Assembly (NCBI GenBank): GCA_020912385.1
Contig: CP087222.1
Location: 620,001-684,000, forward strand
Direction: 5' to 3'
Source of the DNA: Neofusicoccum parvum
Lineage: Eukaryota; Ascomycota; Dothideomycetes; Botryosphaeriales; Botryosphaeriaceae
DNA: 64,000 nt
Both the position numbers and the translations under genes were made by a program. The notes under the pieces are model-generated. The model was not told the origin of the DNA. It saw only the letters and a list, made by a program, of their open reading frames with translations, and did not search any database. Shown piece by piece: positions 1 to 11,500 of this stretch; positions within the stretch are counted from its first letter, which is position 1, and the number at the start of each line of letters is the position of its first letter.

Positions 1-6
1 CTTAAA

Positions 7-1291
7 TTAAGCTTCGCGGATGCCAGATTTGATTTGGAGGGCCTTGTAGGCAGCAGGTATTGGCGCACATGGAAAAGGGCGCGGTCTAGAACGCAGAAAG
101 CTGCAGTGCAGTTTTCACGGGATGCAACATACCAGACAATGTAAAGAATGCCGCCGAGATAGTCGAAAGTCTGTTGGACGACTAGGAGAACTAATCAGCA
201 TCCCGCCAGCAGCACCGTGTCCTGTGATAGACTCACCCAAGGCCATCAATGAAAAGAGCGCGCCGGCAAAATCCGTCCCAAGGAACAGGAAGCCTGATCG
301 TGTCGGTAAGCGAGGGGGCTCAACAGCGTCTGAAGAGACATACTGATATCCTTGGCTCTTCCATTGCGCTTCCACTGTTCCCAGTACATGGGAAGCAGGC
401 CAACAGCGAGCAGCACAGCTGCGATGACGCCCACTGTGACGATGGGCCATTCCACGCCTCTTGAGTAGGGCCCCTGGCATGTGTGAGTGACGTGCAGATC
501 AGGCCAGCGCAAATGTCGCTTACTCTCAAGGTCAAGATCAGGAGCGCCTCAACACCTCCGGAGACCAAGCCCGTGATCACGGCGGCCAAAGAGGCTGTCC
601 ACACCCTCCAGTGACTGCAAGCCATCAGCCGAGTGCCGCTGACACTAAGGAGAGCACGCACTCATGGTAGATCAAAGTTTGCGCCCAGCAGATCAGTGTC
701 AAGGCGCAGAACACCTGAGGCTGCACCTGTAGGGGGATGTTGAAATTCTGGTGATGGTTAGAGCGGCGCGCATATCGTCGGGGTGGCAGGCACGGACCTG
801 AACGATGTTGTAAATGCCGAACGGCACGGCGGCTGAGACAAGTCAGATGGTGGCTGGCTAGATCGGCAACAAGGCGGCTCACCGGCAGCCCACAGGAAGG
901 GCATGATCCATGGCAGGCCGTCGGTCTGCTTATGCCGCCAATTGGTGACGATTCTGTTTCCGGTCAAGAACTGACTCAGCGGCAGGTGGGAACTCTTGCG
1001 TACTGTGGAATGATCTGTCACTCAAATTAGACCGCGGCCTTCGCGCACCGAACGGAGCCAGAATGACAAACCTGAACACACCAGCATCTTCAATTGGCGC
1101 AGAAGCGTTAGCAGCCTGTTGTGGAGATGGATTTTTTGCTGGTTGCCTTACACTGGGAAGGGTTAGCACGGATGCTCGATGACTTGGCCTGCATCACTTA
1201 CCAGTGCCGATAGTCTGTAGACGGTGCTAATGTCAGCGCGAAGAAGAATTGGGTCTCGGTGCACAGCACGTACGCCTAGTATACTCGCTGC
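7..1291 (-). CDS. PQ-loop repeat membrane protein, intron-dense (ends uncertain)
   Basis: No long open frame exists here, but conceptual splicing gives one continuous PQ-loop protein. Exons whose phases all fit are 1087-1072, 1014-1004 (11 nt), 953-883, 832-798, 747-662, 614-524, 473-344, 293-237 and 181-133; introns start GTTTGT, GTACGC, GTGAGC, GTCCGT, GTGCGT, GTAAGC, GTATGT or GTGAGT and end in AG. The product contains CWCVQIIPQ followed by TDGLPW (first PQ-loop), VPFGIYNIVQ, PLQVQPQVFCAL, GVEALLILTLR, VGLLPMYWEQWKRNGR (second loop) and FDYLGGILYIV, the usual order in fungal multi-pass PQ-loop proteins, which resemble lysosomal or vacuolar amino-acid exporters. Upstream fragments AASILG (1291-1274) and TIGT match the expected N-terminus, but the last joint to CWCVQ is one base out. 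A 32-nt last intron and a stop at 7-9 are tentative. The substrate is unknown. Confidence 0.72.
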
Positions 1292-4200
1292 CTGCAATCC
1301 CGCAATGTCAGTACCTTGCTTGGAAGGAGAGCAGCTGTGTGATGCAGCATACCGGCGGGATGTGCTCCTGGGGTGCCATGACTCGTAGCTGGTAGGCAAC
1401 AACAACAATGGTACAGCGTGCTCGGAAGAGGTGCAACGAGGAGAAGATGGAGACAAGCAGGTGAATTATATATATGGAGTATGGTACAACAAAGGGATAC
1501 AGGAGATCTGGAGCGCAGTGTTGAGTATTAAAGTTGGGAGCCGGCGGGCCAATGCCAGGCCATCAGCCTCTGGTGCTCTGGTCAGCCTGGACCACGACGC
1601 CACCGGTCCATAAAAGACTCGCAAACTTGGAAGGATGCATTTTCGGTCCCAGGCGGAGGAGGGCAACGCAGCCGAGCTGGTTGGGCGGCGGGTGCGGGAG
1701 GCCACACGCGGGCAGGGGCTGGAGTGTCGAGTGTGATCGGACATGGTTTTTCGACAGCAAGCGCAGTTGACGCAGGAATAGGCAGCGGAGACTTAGGGTT
1801 CATAGAGCCCGCAAGCGTGCCACCGGATACGACTGTGCTCGGACGTCAGAGAGACAGGTCAGCCGTGGCTTTTGCCCCCGGTTCCCTGTGCAGTCGCCAA
1901 AGCCGCGGGAGTAGCGCGGCGATTGGCACGCAGCCGACAGCGCCACACCGGCCCTGCACGCGGCTCCTCGCCCGCTCACTGGCCGCCGCCGCGCCGCCTG
2001 AAGTCACCCAGCTGCGACGCCCTCCCAGTGATCCGCGTAGTCAGGCACCGTGTGCAGCCCGCCGCCCTCACCTGATGGCGCGGCCGCGCCGGCGGCCCTG
2101 GAGGAGCCTCTGGCACTGCCATGGGGCGGGTTTCGAGATACAGCAGGCCGCCGGTGGGGACCGCGCCATCCCCGCCTGGGCGCTCTGGCTGCGCCGGCAG
2201 GTGCCCGCAGCGCCCCGGCAGCCGGGCGCATCCATGGAGCTGGCTGGCAGCTGCGCGGCCTGGGGCGCTGGGGCACAGCACGCGCGCGCATGCCGGCGCG
2301 GGCGCACCGCATCACGGCATGGGCGCGGTGGAGAGCGGCGCGGCGGGCTGTACGCAGCACGTCGTCGGCGACGGCCTTGCAGCACGCCATGACTCGCCGT
2401 CGCCGGCTGCACGTCATCAGCCCGCGAGCGCGGCAGGGCGTTGAGCGGCGGGCCAGCAGGCATCGGCAGGGCGGCGGTGTCGCACGACCGCCGTGTGCGA
2501 GGATGCGCGTCTCCTGGCGACTGAGAGGCCGCAGCGGCTCCCGCGCCCAAGGGCTGGCCGCTGGATCTGCGAACACGCGTTCTCCATTCGACCACAGGCA
2601 GCGTTTGATCGGGAAAGCTTCGTGGCGTCGGAAGCGCTCCCCCGTTTCCGCGAGCGCCGCGCATGCACGGGCTGGATGCGATCGTGGAGGAGTGGAGCGG
2701 GCGCTGGCACTCGCACTGGAGCGGGAGCCGGTGCCGGCGCAGGGAGCACCTCTGTTTCTTTTTGCGCGCGATCCACCGTCGCGCCGTGTGTTGCGGCTGG
2801 CGAGCGCTGGCGGCTGCTGCGTGCGGGCTGCGACATGATCTGTCACCTCCGCAGCCGCCGTGCAGCCGGTCAGCGCGCGGCCGACGGCGCTGGGCCGACC
2901 GGAGTCGTCGCCGGCCCTGGTCATTGATATTGCGTCCCTGGCCTGCGCGCATCCTCGCACACGTCCTCCGCCGGCTCCAGGCTGGCGTTATGCGATGCGC
3001 TCTGAAGCTTTCCGCTGCGCCCGGCGCTGCCGATCGGTGCGAGCACGTCCGCCCGGCCTTTGCGTGCCCGCTCCTGCCCGCGCTGGCTGCTGCTGCTGCT
3101 GCTGTGTGACAGACACCGCGCTCTCCGGCTGCTCGCAGTGGACCTCCTCCTCCATCCAGCCTCATCTCGCCTCTCGCCCTCCCCGTCCGACGGTCTCCCC
3201 AATTAACCCGGAACCGCGCTCAGCGCCGTAGCCGTCCGCATTACCCTTCCCATCGCTGCACCATCCTGCGATACGAGACGGCGCCGCGGTCACGGCTCTG
3301 GCTCTGCCCGCGCCCCTCGACTGCGCCGGCCATCCAATCTCAAGCCATGCCAGTCTTCAGTCGTGTCCTGGCGCCAGGAAACGTGGGGGACCATGTCTGC
3401 CCGGGCGTTGCGCGCTGCGGGGCGGAGTGGACGGTCTGGCCCGCGTCCCTACGACGTGCCTTTGCTGCCGCACGCAAGTGGCGAATCTCGCACCCGTCGC
3501 CCAAGAGTCCCACAGCTCGTCCGCCTGCAGGACAGATGACGCGCCAGAAGCCCATTGGCAGTGGGAGTGCAGCCCAATGGCTGGTGCTGGCGCCCGTGCT
3601 TCACGTCTCCATCCACGGCCTCGACTGCCCCCGCCAAACGAGGCGCCACCATGGCCCAGGCTTGGACAAGGATACCGTCTGCATCCGCACTTCAATACAG
3701 ACGGTAGCTCGTGCTCACTCCCGCCACTACTTGACGAGACGAAGGGGCCCTCCCGAGGCGCATGCACTCCGCAGTCCCAGCCAGCATCGGATATAGCACA
3801 GGACGCCGATCATGTCGAACCCCTCATCTCCAACGCCCTGTCCATCTGCCAAGGATCACAAGTCCTGCTTCTCCGTGTTGTCACCTCATTGCTGCTCTCT
3901 CCCACGCGCTGGACGCCTGCTCAGACGTCCGCGCGAATCCGGACCAGCCTTCGCAGCTGTCTCGTGGCTGCCGACGCGCTGCCGTGGCCTGAGGATCTGC
4001 TCACCGCTTGGGCAGGCATGCATCGTCTCGAGGCTGGATGTACCGATTCAGCTAGTGTGCTATCTCTGAGCCCGCCGGTTTACCGCAAAGGGTTCTCCAG
4101 GGTCTCTGCCGCCCTTTCATGCTCCTGGCGCTGAGCCCGACTGCCGAGTAACTCCCAGCGATCCGGAAGTTAAATTGTCTCGATGACAGCTCTTTGCAGT

Positions 4201-4899
4201 AAAGCTCGACCCGGCCAACTGGGTCACCAATCTCCCGATCCTCGGCCAGCAGCTGGACGGGTCTCAGCTTCAGACATCCCGCTTGAACCTTCATTCACGA
4301 CATACTTGGTTGGTACCTGAAGTCGTCGACGAAGCAAAACAAATGGGCCATTTCTAGGCCAATCTGGTACAACGTCGGGTCGCCTTCTCATTCTCTACTT
4401 GCGGTAATCCCAAGCCTAGCGCTGCGGGATTTATCCTGCATTCATTCCAAGATTACGCGGTGTCTGTATTCTTGGATCAAGCCAAGGTGCCAGTAATCGC
4501 AGGCTCTGCTAGTTTCCACCATGCTCCAGAAGAGGCCTAACCGCGAGCGGCAGATATCGGGCTGCCCTACCACCTCCTCCAGTCAAATCAGCCCAAGCAC
4601 GAACATCCAGGAGGCGCGGCTCGGCAATGCAATCCTATCGACGGCTGCGGGCCGCTGTCAAACCCAAAACCTCCCAGACTCTCCGCTCCCCATGACCAAC
4701 GCTTCGCGTCAATGTCTCCTGCACTGCGCCATCCGCGTCCTTCTGGATATTTGTTTCACAACGCAGCAGAGCCTGCATGCTACATCGCTCACTTTAACCG
4801 ACCTCCGCTTCTCCGCGTTTGCAAGCCCTGTTCAACGGAAATACGTGTAACCTCTCGATCCCTCGTCCCTCGCCGATCATCTAGGGCATGCTTCGCTAT

Positions 4900-5732
4900 T
4901 ATCCGATAGCATTGAGCCTGACCGCATACATCCAGGCGGTGATCTTCCCCATGAAGCCAGATGCCTGGAATACCCGAGTTTCCAGTGCGCCGATCGTTGC
5001 CATGACCGCGTTACCACCCACCCTGAGAGTCATGGTATCTGTCCATAAGAATACAGATGAGCGTAGGATTACTGCTCCGGCTCGATAGATTGAAAGAGTA
5101 GCACTCCTGGGAACAGGCCATCAGAACACAGACCTTGTCTAAAATTCCTCGCACCAATCTCGGCAATGAATTTCGACTCAGCGCCACCATCACTTCTATT
5201 GGAAGCGTGTGCGGGTAAACGGCTACAGGCGAAGGCCGTTGCAGCCCCGGGTCCCGCCGGCACAGCAAAGAGCCGAGCAAAATCTCTGAGAGACCTGGGT
5301 CTCACCATCTTGAGAACAGAGGGCATCGCCGATTGGTCTTCCCGAATTTTAGGCGTTATGCAAGCAACAGCTTTCAGCCATGCAAGCTGCGACTCAAGAG
5401 AAGGATCAGCACTTGATACCTGCTCGCAGAATGCCAGCTTTTTTCAACATCAACGACATCTCTTGGGATACTCGTCGGGCTTCCCTGCCTCACGTCTCTG
5501 CTCAATCAAGGCTTGGATTATCGTGTCCGGCATCATCACAATGCAAAATCTATTACCCCTCCTGACCTCGATGTAACTGCGCATTTCTCGCTTCTGCACG
5601 TGGGCGTAAGCAATTACAGGCGCGCTATGTGCTTTGATTGGACTAGCAGGACGAACAACGGCAAAAAGAAAGAAAATGAGGCTGACCAATCCCAGGCCTA
5701 TGACGACAACCTCAACATCACATTCCATCCTC
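4900..5732 (-). CDS. possible intron-containing or decayed membrane protein gene
   Basis: Low confidence. One minus-strand frame starts with a Met near 5730, a hydrophobic segment (VVVIGLGLVSLIFFLFAVV) and a soluble part ending near QALIEQRREAGKPDEYPK at about 5460, with residue use that looks coding. Further coding-like pieces on the same strand are an ESKFIAEIGARNFRQ segment near 5130-5170 and a RVGGNAVMATIGALETRVFQ segment near 4960-5030. I could not join them with consistent splice sites, and I do not recognise the family. It may be a real small single-pass membrane protein with introns, a relic, or chance. Confidence 0.25.
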
Positions 5733-8030
5733 GCGCGACCTTCCTCTGAAAGCCAATCTTCGAATCCCGGCCTCAAGCGATCGTGCAGATTATGACGGCA
5801 GTGCAAGCATTTACGCAATGCTTGGCCCGTGCGATTTATTCTGATCATAGCCTCATGCTTCGATTTGGCCGCCAGTTTTTGCAGACACCCATCACGGAGA
5901 TCCGGCCCAACCAACCCATCTTTACGATTCATGGCAGCCATCAATTCACCCCACCACCAACCCCACCCTCGCCCCACTACTTCGTTCGCATTTTTTGCTC
6001 ATCCCGCATGACATCCCGGGCCGGTTCGGACAACGGCAAGCACGCGGATCATCAGCAGACAGTGGCCCATCACGTCGGTCTAGGCCGGCGGCGCGGGTGA
6101 TGGGCAGTGAGGCACAGCGCCCTTGCACCGGAGATAATGACGCTACCCCGGTGCAGCGCAAGAGAAGCCCGGCATTCACTATCGCCACATCCTAAGCATG
6201 TTGCCGTAGCCAGCTGTTGGTGGGAATAAAGATGATGATCTGAAGACGTGAAGTTATTGGGACAACGAGGAGCGACGGTTTTTGGGGCGCGCACCGCTAC
6301 CCTTCGTCGCTCTCTTTGCTGCATTTCCAAAGGCCCACCATGTCTCAGACCCTGCCTGACAGTGATCCAGCCACCTGCATTATCTTGGCCTAACGGCCTT
6401 GCAGTCTTTTGTAGCCCCGCAGAACTCCACACTACATTGCCTTTTTCTACATGCGTACCTGTGCTACTCTCTCTTCGTAAAACATTCAGCGTGGGCGCAG
6501 ATCGCTTACCGACTTCAGCTCATCACGCCTCTCACTCAGCCACATTGGTGATGAGGAGTACAGCTGAAGCTGACTAGGTGCATCAGCGCAATTGCCATTT
6601 TTGGTAAGTGCAGGCGATTGTGCAACAGAAAAAAGAAACGGAGGCACAGTAAGGCAGAGGGCACATGTGGGCCACAATAATACTCCATAGCAGTAATACA
6701 GTACACATCTAGACCTGTTCGTATTCTCGATGCCTGTGGAAAGAGCCGCGCCCGAAGATGTAAGCATAGGTTGTGGATCTGACACCGGCGGCAGATCCCG
6801 CTGGTGGATCTGCCTGCCTGCCCGGACCTCGCCAGGTACTGCCCTAACAATGATGTCCATGCCTTTCTGTTTATCTTCACAAACTCGGCAAGGCGTTGGA
6901 CATATCAGGCTATGACTTCATATCTCCAATGGACCTATCAATATTTACTTGGCGGTAACCGCGGCTAAATAAAAATTTTGTATTGGTCAATGGCTAGGCT
7001 TGCAACTTTTCTATTTGAACATTGCATCTACTTAGCGAGATGGGATTCCGCAACTGCGGTGGAACTTCCATACTCCAGGGATGTGTCGACGGAGAGAGAT
7101 GGCGGGCGGTGGCGGTCGAGGTTTGCCGCGGTCGACATGTCTCATTTGGACGGCTGCAGATGTTTCGATGTGCCGTGCGTGTAAGGTGATTTTTGAACTT
7201 CCTTATGCCACTTCGCCCATTGGAAGTATGCAAGCTGGCTATTGTCATTATGTTGAAACCATCGCTCTGGCTTCTAGAGACTTTCTGAATAGCAATCAAG
7301 TAATTCCACGTTTAACGGTGCCTTTACATTTCTCGCTACTCCATCAGAGCATTTCTTGGTGATTTTTTCTTCAAGTGAAGGAACTCTAGTCAACGTCCCC
7401 AATCAGCGCTTGCTCAAACGGCCCCTTGCCTCCATTCTCCAGACCAAATCCTCGTTATCCTGCATACCAGACTACCAGCCGCCTTCCATCCCGGAAGTGC
7501 TTCCTGTAGCCTGTAGGCCCCCTGCTTCGCTCCCAGCGCTGCGCCACCTGAAACTTGACACCACACTCTCCCCGCCGTCACGACCGCACAGCTCACCTAC
7601 CTACCAAGCACCAACCCGCCATCCTACGCCCCCATCCATCTACTCAACCCGCCGATCCGAGTCACACAAACACTAGCGTTCGCAACATGCAATGCAATGC
7701 AGCCCGCACGGAGCACACCTTCCTGCCTAAACACTCCCCCTCCAGCATCGGGGACCTCGACGCATCCGTCTCAACACGCATCCCGCCACACGGCCTGGCC
7801 CGTCGCGGCCGTAGCGAAAGATCTGTGATCCGTGTATATCGGCGGCAGCCTCGGCTTTCCTGAAATACACGGCAGACGGCTGGCTGGTTCGGGCAGCGGC
7901 TGCTGCGAAGGATTTGGTGTTACCGTCATGCCGGTGCGGCCACACATGTGCCGCATATCTCTCCCGTGTCGTTCTCCCGGCGCGCTGGGTCGGACGCCCG
8001 CGCTGCGTGGTTCCGTTTGGGCAGCAGGAC

Positions 8031-8058
8031 GGCTGGCTGGCTGGCTGGCTGGCTGGCT
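8031..8058. repeat. GGCT tetranucleotide microsatellite, seven copies
   Basis: Seven exact head-to-tail GGCT units in non-coding DNA. This is a plausible length-variable marker with no evidence of function. Confidence 0.9.
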
Positions 8059-9770
8059 CCGCGGCGCTGGGAGCGGCGGGCGAGGGAGGTGATGGGGGGA
8101 CGGGTGAGGGGTGCTGGGGTTGGCGGTGTGGTGACGCGGTTCGAGGCACGGTTGGCACGGGTGGTCAGGGATCTGGAGGGAAGGTGGAGCAGCGGCAGTG
8201 CGTTGTTGATGCGGAGACTTGGGTGTGCGCTGGTTGCCTGTTTTTGAGAAGGGGGAGTCTGGCGGAAGGGGCGGAGGTGGAGGGACTGGTGTCGCTGTGC
8301 GGGTCTCCCCCTTTCCTTCCTTCCTGGTGCACCGGTCGGTTGCTGTGTTGCCTCCCAGATGCCTTCGACACTGGAACTCGTTGGATTCAGCGAGTGGACT
8401 CGTCATATCACCGTATCACCTATGGATTAAGCGATTACCTCGTGTGCGTCGGGAACTCACAGTACGTCCTGCAAAGCGGCAGATTTCCCTCTCCTCAGCT
8501 AGCCATGATCCGTGACACAGCGTACTCATCAGTCAGTGGAGAGGAGTACAAGTGACCACAATAGTATATACAATTCTATCTCGAAAATTGCTCGCCTCGT
8601 ATGAGTCTCCATCTAGAGTTGCTGATGGGTTACAAGTGAGTGTCGGTCCGTGAAGCAGTGAGTGGGAGACCCGGGCGCAACCTTCACTTCTGCTAATCTG
8701 TTGTTCAGGATTACACCTCTTATTTCATTCACTCTCAGGAGGTTCTCCCGCTACACACCGAGGAAGCCATACCTCGATTGCTCGCCCGAGAGGTCGTGTT
8801 GGCGCTTGACGTGACGCGACGCGTCGTGGCAATGTGTAATGCGGGCGCAACTGGCGGCACTAATACTCCAACGAAGCGTCCTCAACTCCGACCCGTTTCT
8901 GTTCGGTGGCTGTAGTCTAGTTAGTATCGAAGGGAGTCGATAAGAACAGGGTATTGCTAGGCGGTGCGTGATGGATCAGGTACGTTAAAAGGTCGAGAGG
9001 CTTGTTGGAACCAAGCGACCGGGTGGGAACTAAGCATAAGACAGCGGATGTCCCCAGTCTCAAACTGTCCAACAAACCCGACGATGATAAAACATTTACC
9101 AGAGCGTGTCCAGTTACAATGAAGTGGGACAAGTTCTCATGTGTCTCATTGCCTTGATGTTTCCAATCCTGCGCTAACACGATGCAAGTTGTCAGATAAC
9201 TCAACTTCGTACATATTCACGCAAGCCCTTCGAGAAAATTGAAGATTTTACGCACAGCAGTCCATCCCTGCAAAAATTTGACTAAGGATACAGGGAGCTG
9301 AAGTACTCGTTTGGATGGAAAGATGTCACAGATGATACGTAGAGCCCATCTGGATGGATGCGTCAATTCCCAGTGTTTTGATCTGCTTGCGAGGCCATTG
9401 GCATCATCCCAAGCACAAACCTAGAGGCTGTACTAAGAAAGTGTCCTTCAGTCAGGTTGTTATTAAAGATTGAGCTATGACAGTGACTGTTCACGACGTT
9501 GTTCGTGCTCCGCTGGGCACTCATGCTATGGTTCATCATGATGGAATCCTTACCGAAGAACAAAAGTACGATCCTGCAGCATCAGACAATGATGCTGTGG
9601 GGTCTTGAAACGCCGGTCTTTCTTAGTATCCCAACGTCCTTGTGAGATGATTTCAATCGACTTTCTCCTAATCCAAAACGCCAGCCATCAGTCTATGCAT
9701 CGTTATACAAACCTATTCTCAAGTGCGCCGAAGTAAGTGTATGCTCGGATGAAAGCGCCGTGGCTGAGCG

Positions 9771-11096
9771 TTACTCCAGGATCTTCTTCCAGCCTTCTCG
9801 AACCACCACTCTGCGGCCATCCTCCGCGAGGCCCACACGGAACCTTTCCCAGCGCGCATCCTGGCCGGCACCGATGAGAAGCAGCTCCGAATCGTTGAGC
9901 CATGCGATCAAACCCTTTGGCGGTCGGCCGCCGGCGACGCCCTGGATCGGAGTGTTCCAGTTCAACCCCCTGCCAGTTGCCGCCGATGTGTTCCCGACAA
10001 CAGCAGTATTGGTACCGCGACGCGCATTTGCAGCCCACAGCTCAGGCTCGTCTCCGACCTCAAAGTGGGCGGTCGCGGTAGAGTAGACGTCGTTGAAGAC
10101 ACGGGGCAGCATAGGGATCTTGGACAGGAACCCCCATCTCGGCGCATGGGCGGGCTCTGGTGCGCCATTGCCAGCCTCGAGAGTGCCACTGAAGTCGCTG
10201 CTGATGCTCCCAGCACGGCCGCCATTCGCCGATCCAGGGCGAGACGGGGGCTTGGGCAGGTCGAAGATGTGGAGGGTACCCTTGTCTGACGTCACAGCGA
10301 GAAAGGCATTCGACGGCGACAGTGCGATGGAGAAGATGGTGGCTGGGTCGATGCCGCGCCTGTATTCGCCCAGCTTTGCGCAGCTGCCAACGCTCCACAG
10401 GCGGATCAGGGTGCCTTGCTCGCTGGCGGTGGCGATGATACTGCCGTCCGGGCTGAGCGAGAGCGCGCGCAGGGCGGAGGTGTGTGCCGGGATGATGCTG
10501 ACGTTTCTGGTGCCGATTTCGCAAATCTGAACCTGGCCAGCCGTGCGGCCGGGAAAGACGACGATGTCTCGGTTCAGAGCACACAGGCCGAAGGGGTTGT
10601 TCGTCGTCTCGAACTCCTTGAGCTTCTCGGGCGGCGAGGAGAACTTGTACAGGTGGATGCTGTTCAGCAGCACGGCGACGATGTGCTCGCGGCTGATGCG
10701 GATGCGCTGGACGGGGGTGCGCAGCTCCAGGGAGAGGACGGCTTTCTGGTTGGCTTCGTCCCAGAGGATAATCTACACGGCGACGGGTTGGGCCTGTTTA
10801 GACGCTCCAGCTGGTCACGTCCAACGGGGAGGCGGGCAGCCGGTGCTCACCTTGTTCTGGGCATACTTGGGACTCCTGCCGCCGCCGACCACAGCGAGGT
10901 AGTTCGTCTTGCCGACCATCTCGACGCAGCCCAGGCCCTGGCCCATGTCGCGCACCTTCAGCTGCTCGCAAGTGGGGGCATCGTAGACGCGGAAGCCGGT
11001 CTCGAGGGCGACGCTGAAGCAGGAGACGCCGTCGTTGTAGGCGACGGACAGGGCGCGCGGCGGCGGCGAGTCGTCGATGGCGGCGCGCGTGTTCAT
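9771..11096 (-). CDS. hsv2: PROPPIN WD-repeat protein, Hsv2/WIPI3-4 (WDR45) type
   Basis: The two-exon gene has exon 1 at 11096-10851 (ATG in MNTRAAIDDS), a 78-nt intron with GTGAGC donor and TAG acceptor, and exon 2 at 10772-9771; the product is about 415 residues. It is a seven-bladed beta-propeller of the PROPPIN family, which binds PtdIns3P or PtdIns(3,5)P2 through two sites flanking an Arg-Arg-Gly motif and acts in (micro)autophagy. The diagnostic motif is present as EYRRGIDPATIFSIALS, with Tyr where L or F is usual. Other blade sequences include VIFPGR-like VVFPGRTAGQVQI, SALRALSLSPDGSIIATAS and LAVTSDKGTLHIFDLP. Overall length and the order around RRG point to the Hsv2/WDR45 branch rather than Atg18, but a tree would be needed. 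A Gly/Ser-rich loop follows blade 5. It shares its ~400 bp upstream region with the septin gene. Confidence 0.9.
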
Positions 11097-11500
11097 CGTG
11101 CGCGCAGCGGGGTGGTGTTGGCGGTGCAGAGCAGAGGCAGAGGCAGAGGGCGGGCGCACGGAGCAGCGCGAGCGCGGGCGAGAGCTTGGGCGCGGGCTTG
11201 ACACGCAGCTCCTCCACGCGTCGGGCGCTCGCCGGAACAACGTAGCGCCGGACCGCGCATCCCTGCCGCTTCCAGGAAGAGCGGAGGGACCCTTTGGAAA
11301 TTAGGGGGAAGGAGCGGCCGACGACTCTCCACTGCCTTCTCCATCGCCGCGACCTCAGCGTCCTCCTGTCCCTCCGCCCACCTGCACACCACCTGCGCCG
11401 CTCCCTCAATTGACGCCGACAGTCGCTCGCTCCGTGCAGTCCTCGGCTCATTGACATCCATCGCCCCTAATACTCCGGGCTCCGCCTGTCTTCGCCCATC

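Larger units (their letters stand above)
1292..9770. other. 8.4 kb gene-poor region
   Basis: I could not support a confident gene. About 1900-3110 is very GC-rich, and several long frames stay open on both strands there because stop codons are rare; their translations are Arg/Ala/Pro/Gly-rich and match nothing. The rest alternates between GC-rich and AT-richer stretches. One weak candidate gene lies at about 4900-5730 (separate entry) and a GGCT repeat at 8031-8058. The region separates the 5' end of the PQ-loop gene from the 3' end of the PROPPIN gene, so it may hold a long regulatory region or a non-coding transcript. I see no transposon ends or long repeats. Confidence 0.5.

Noticed and set aside
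2004..3165. Long overlapping open frames on both strands in GC-rich DNA
   Set aside because: Composition is Arg/Ala/Pro/Gly-driven on both strands at once, as expected from absence of A/T-rich stop codons; no motif or splice structure.
3427..4134. 235-codon plus-strand frame
   Set aside because: No domain, no family-like motifs and no supporting introns; composition follows local base content.
7771..8406. 211-codon minus-strand frame rich in Pro/Ser/Gln/Arg
   Set aside because: Low complexity, partly created by the GGCT repeat; no conserved core.
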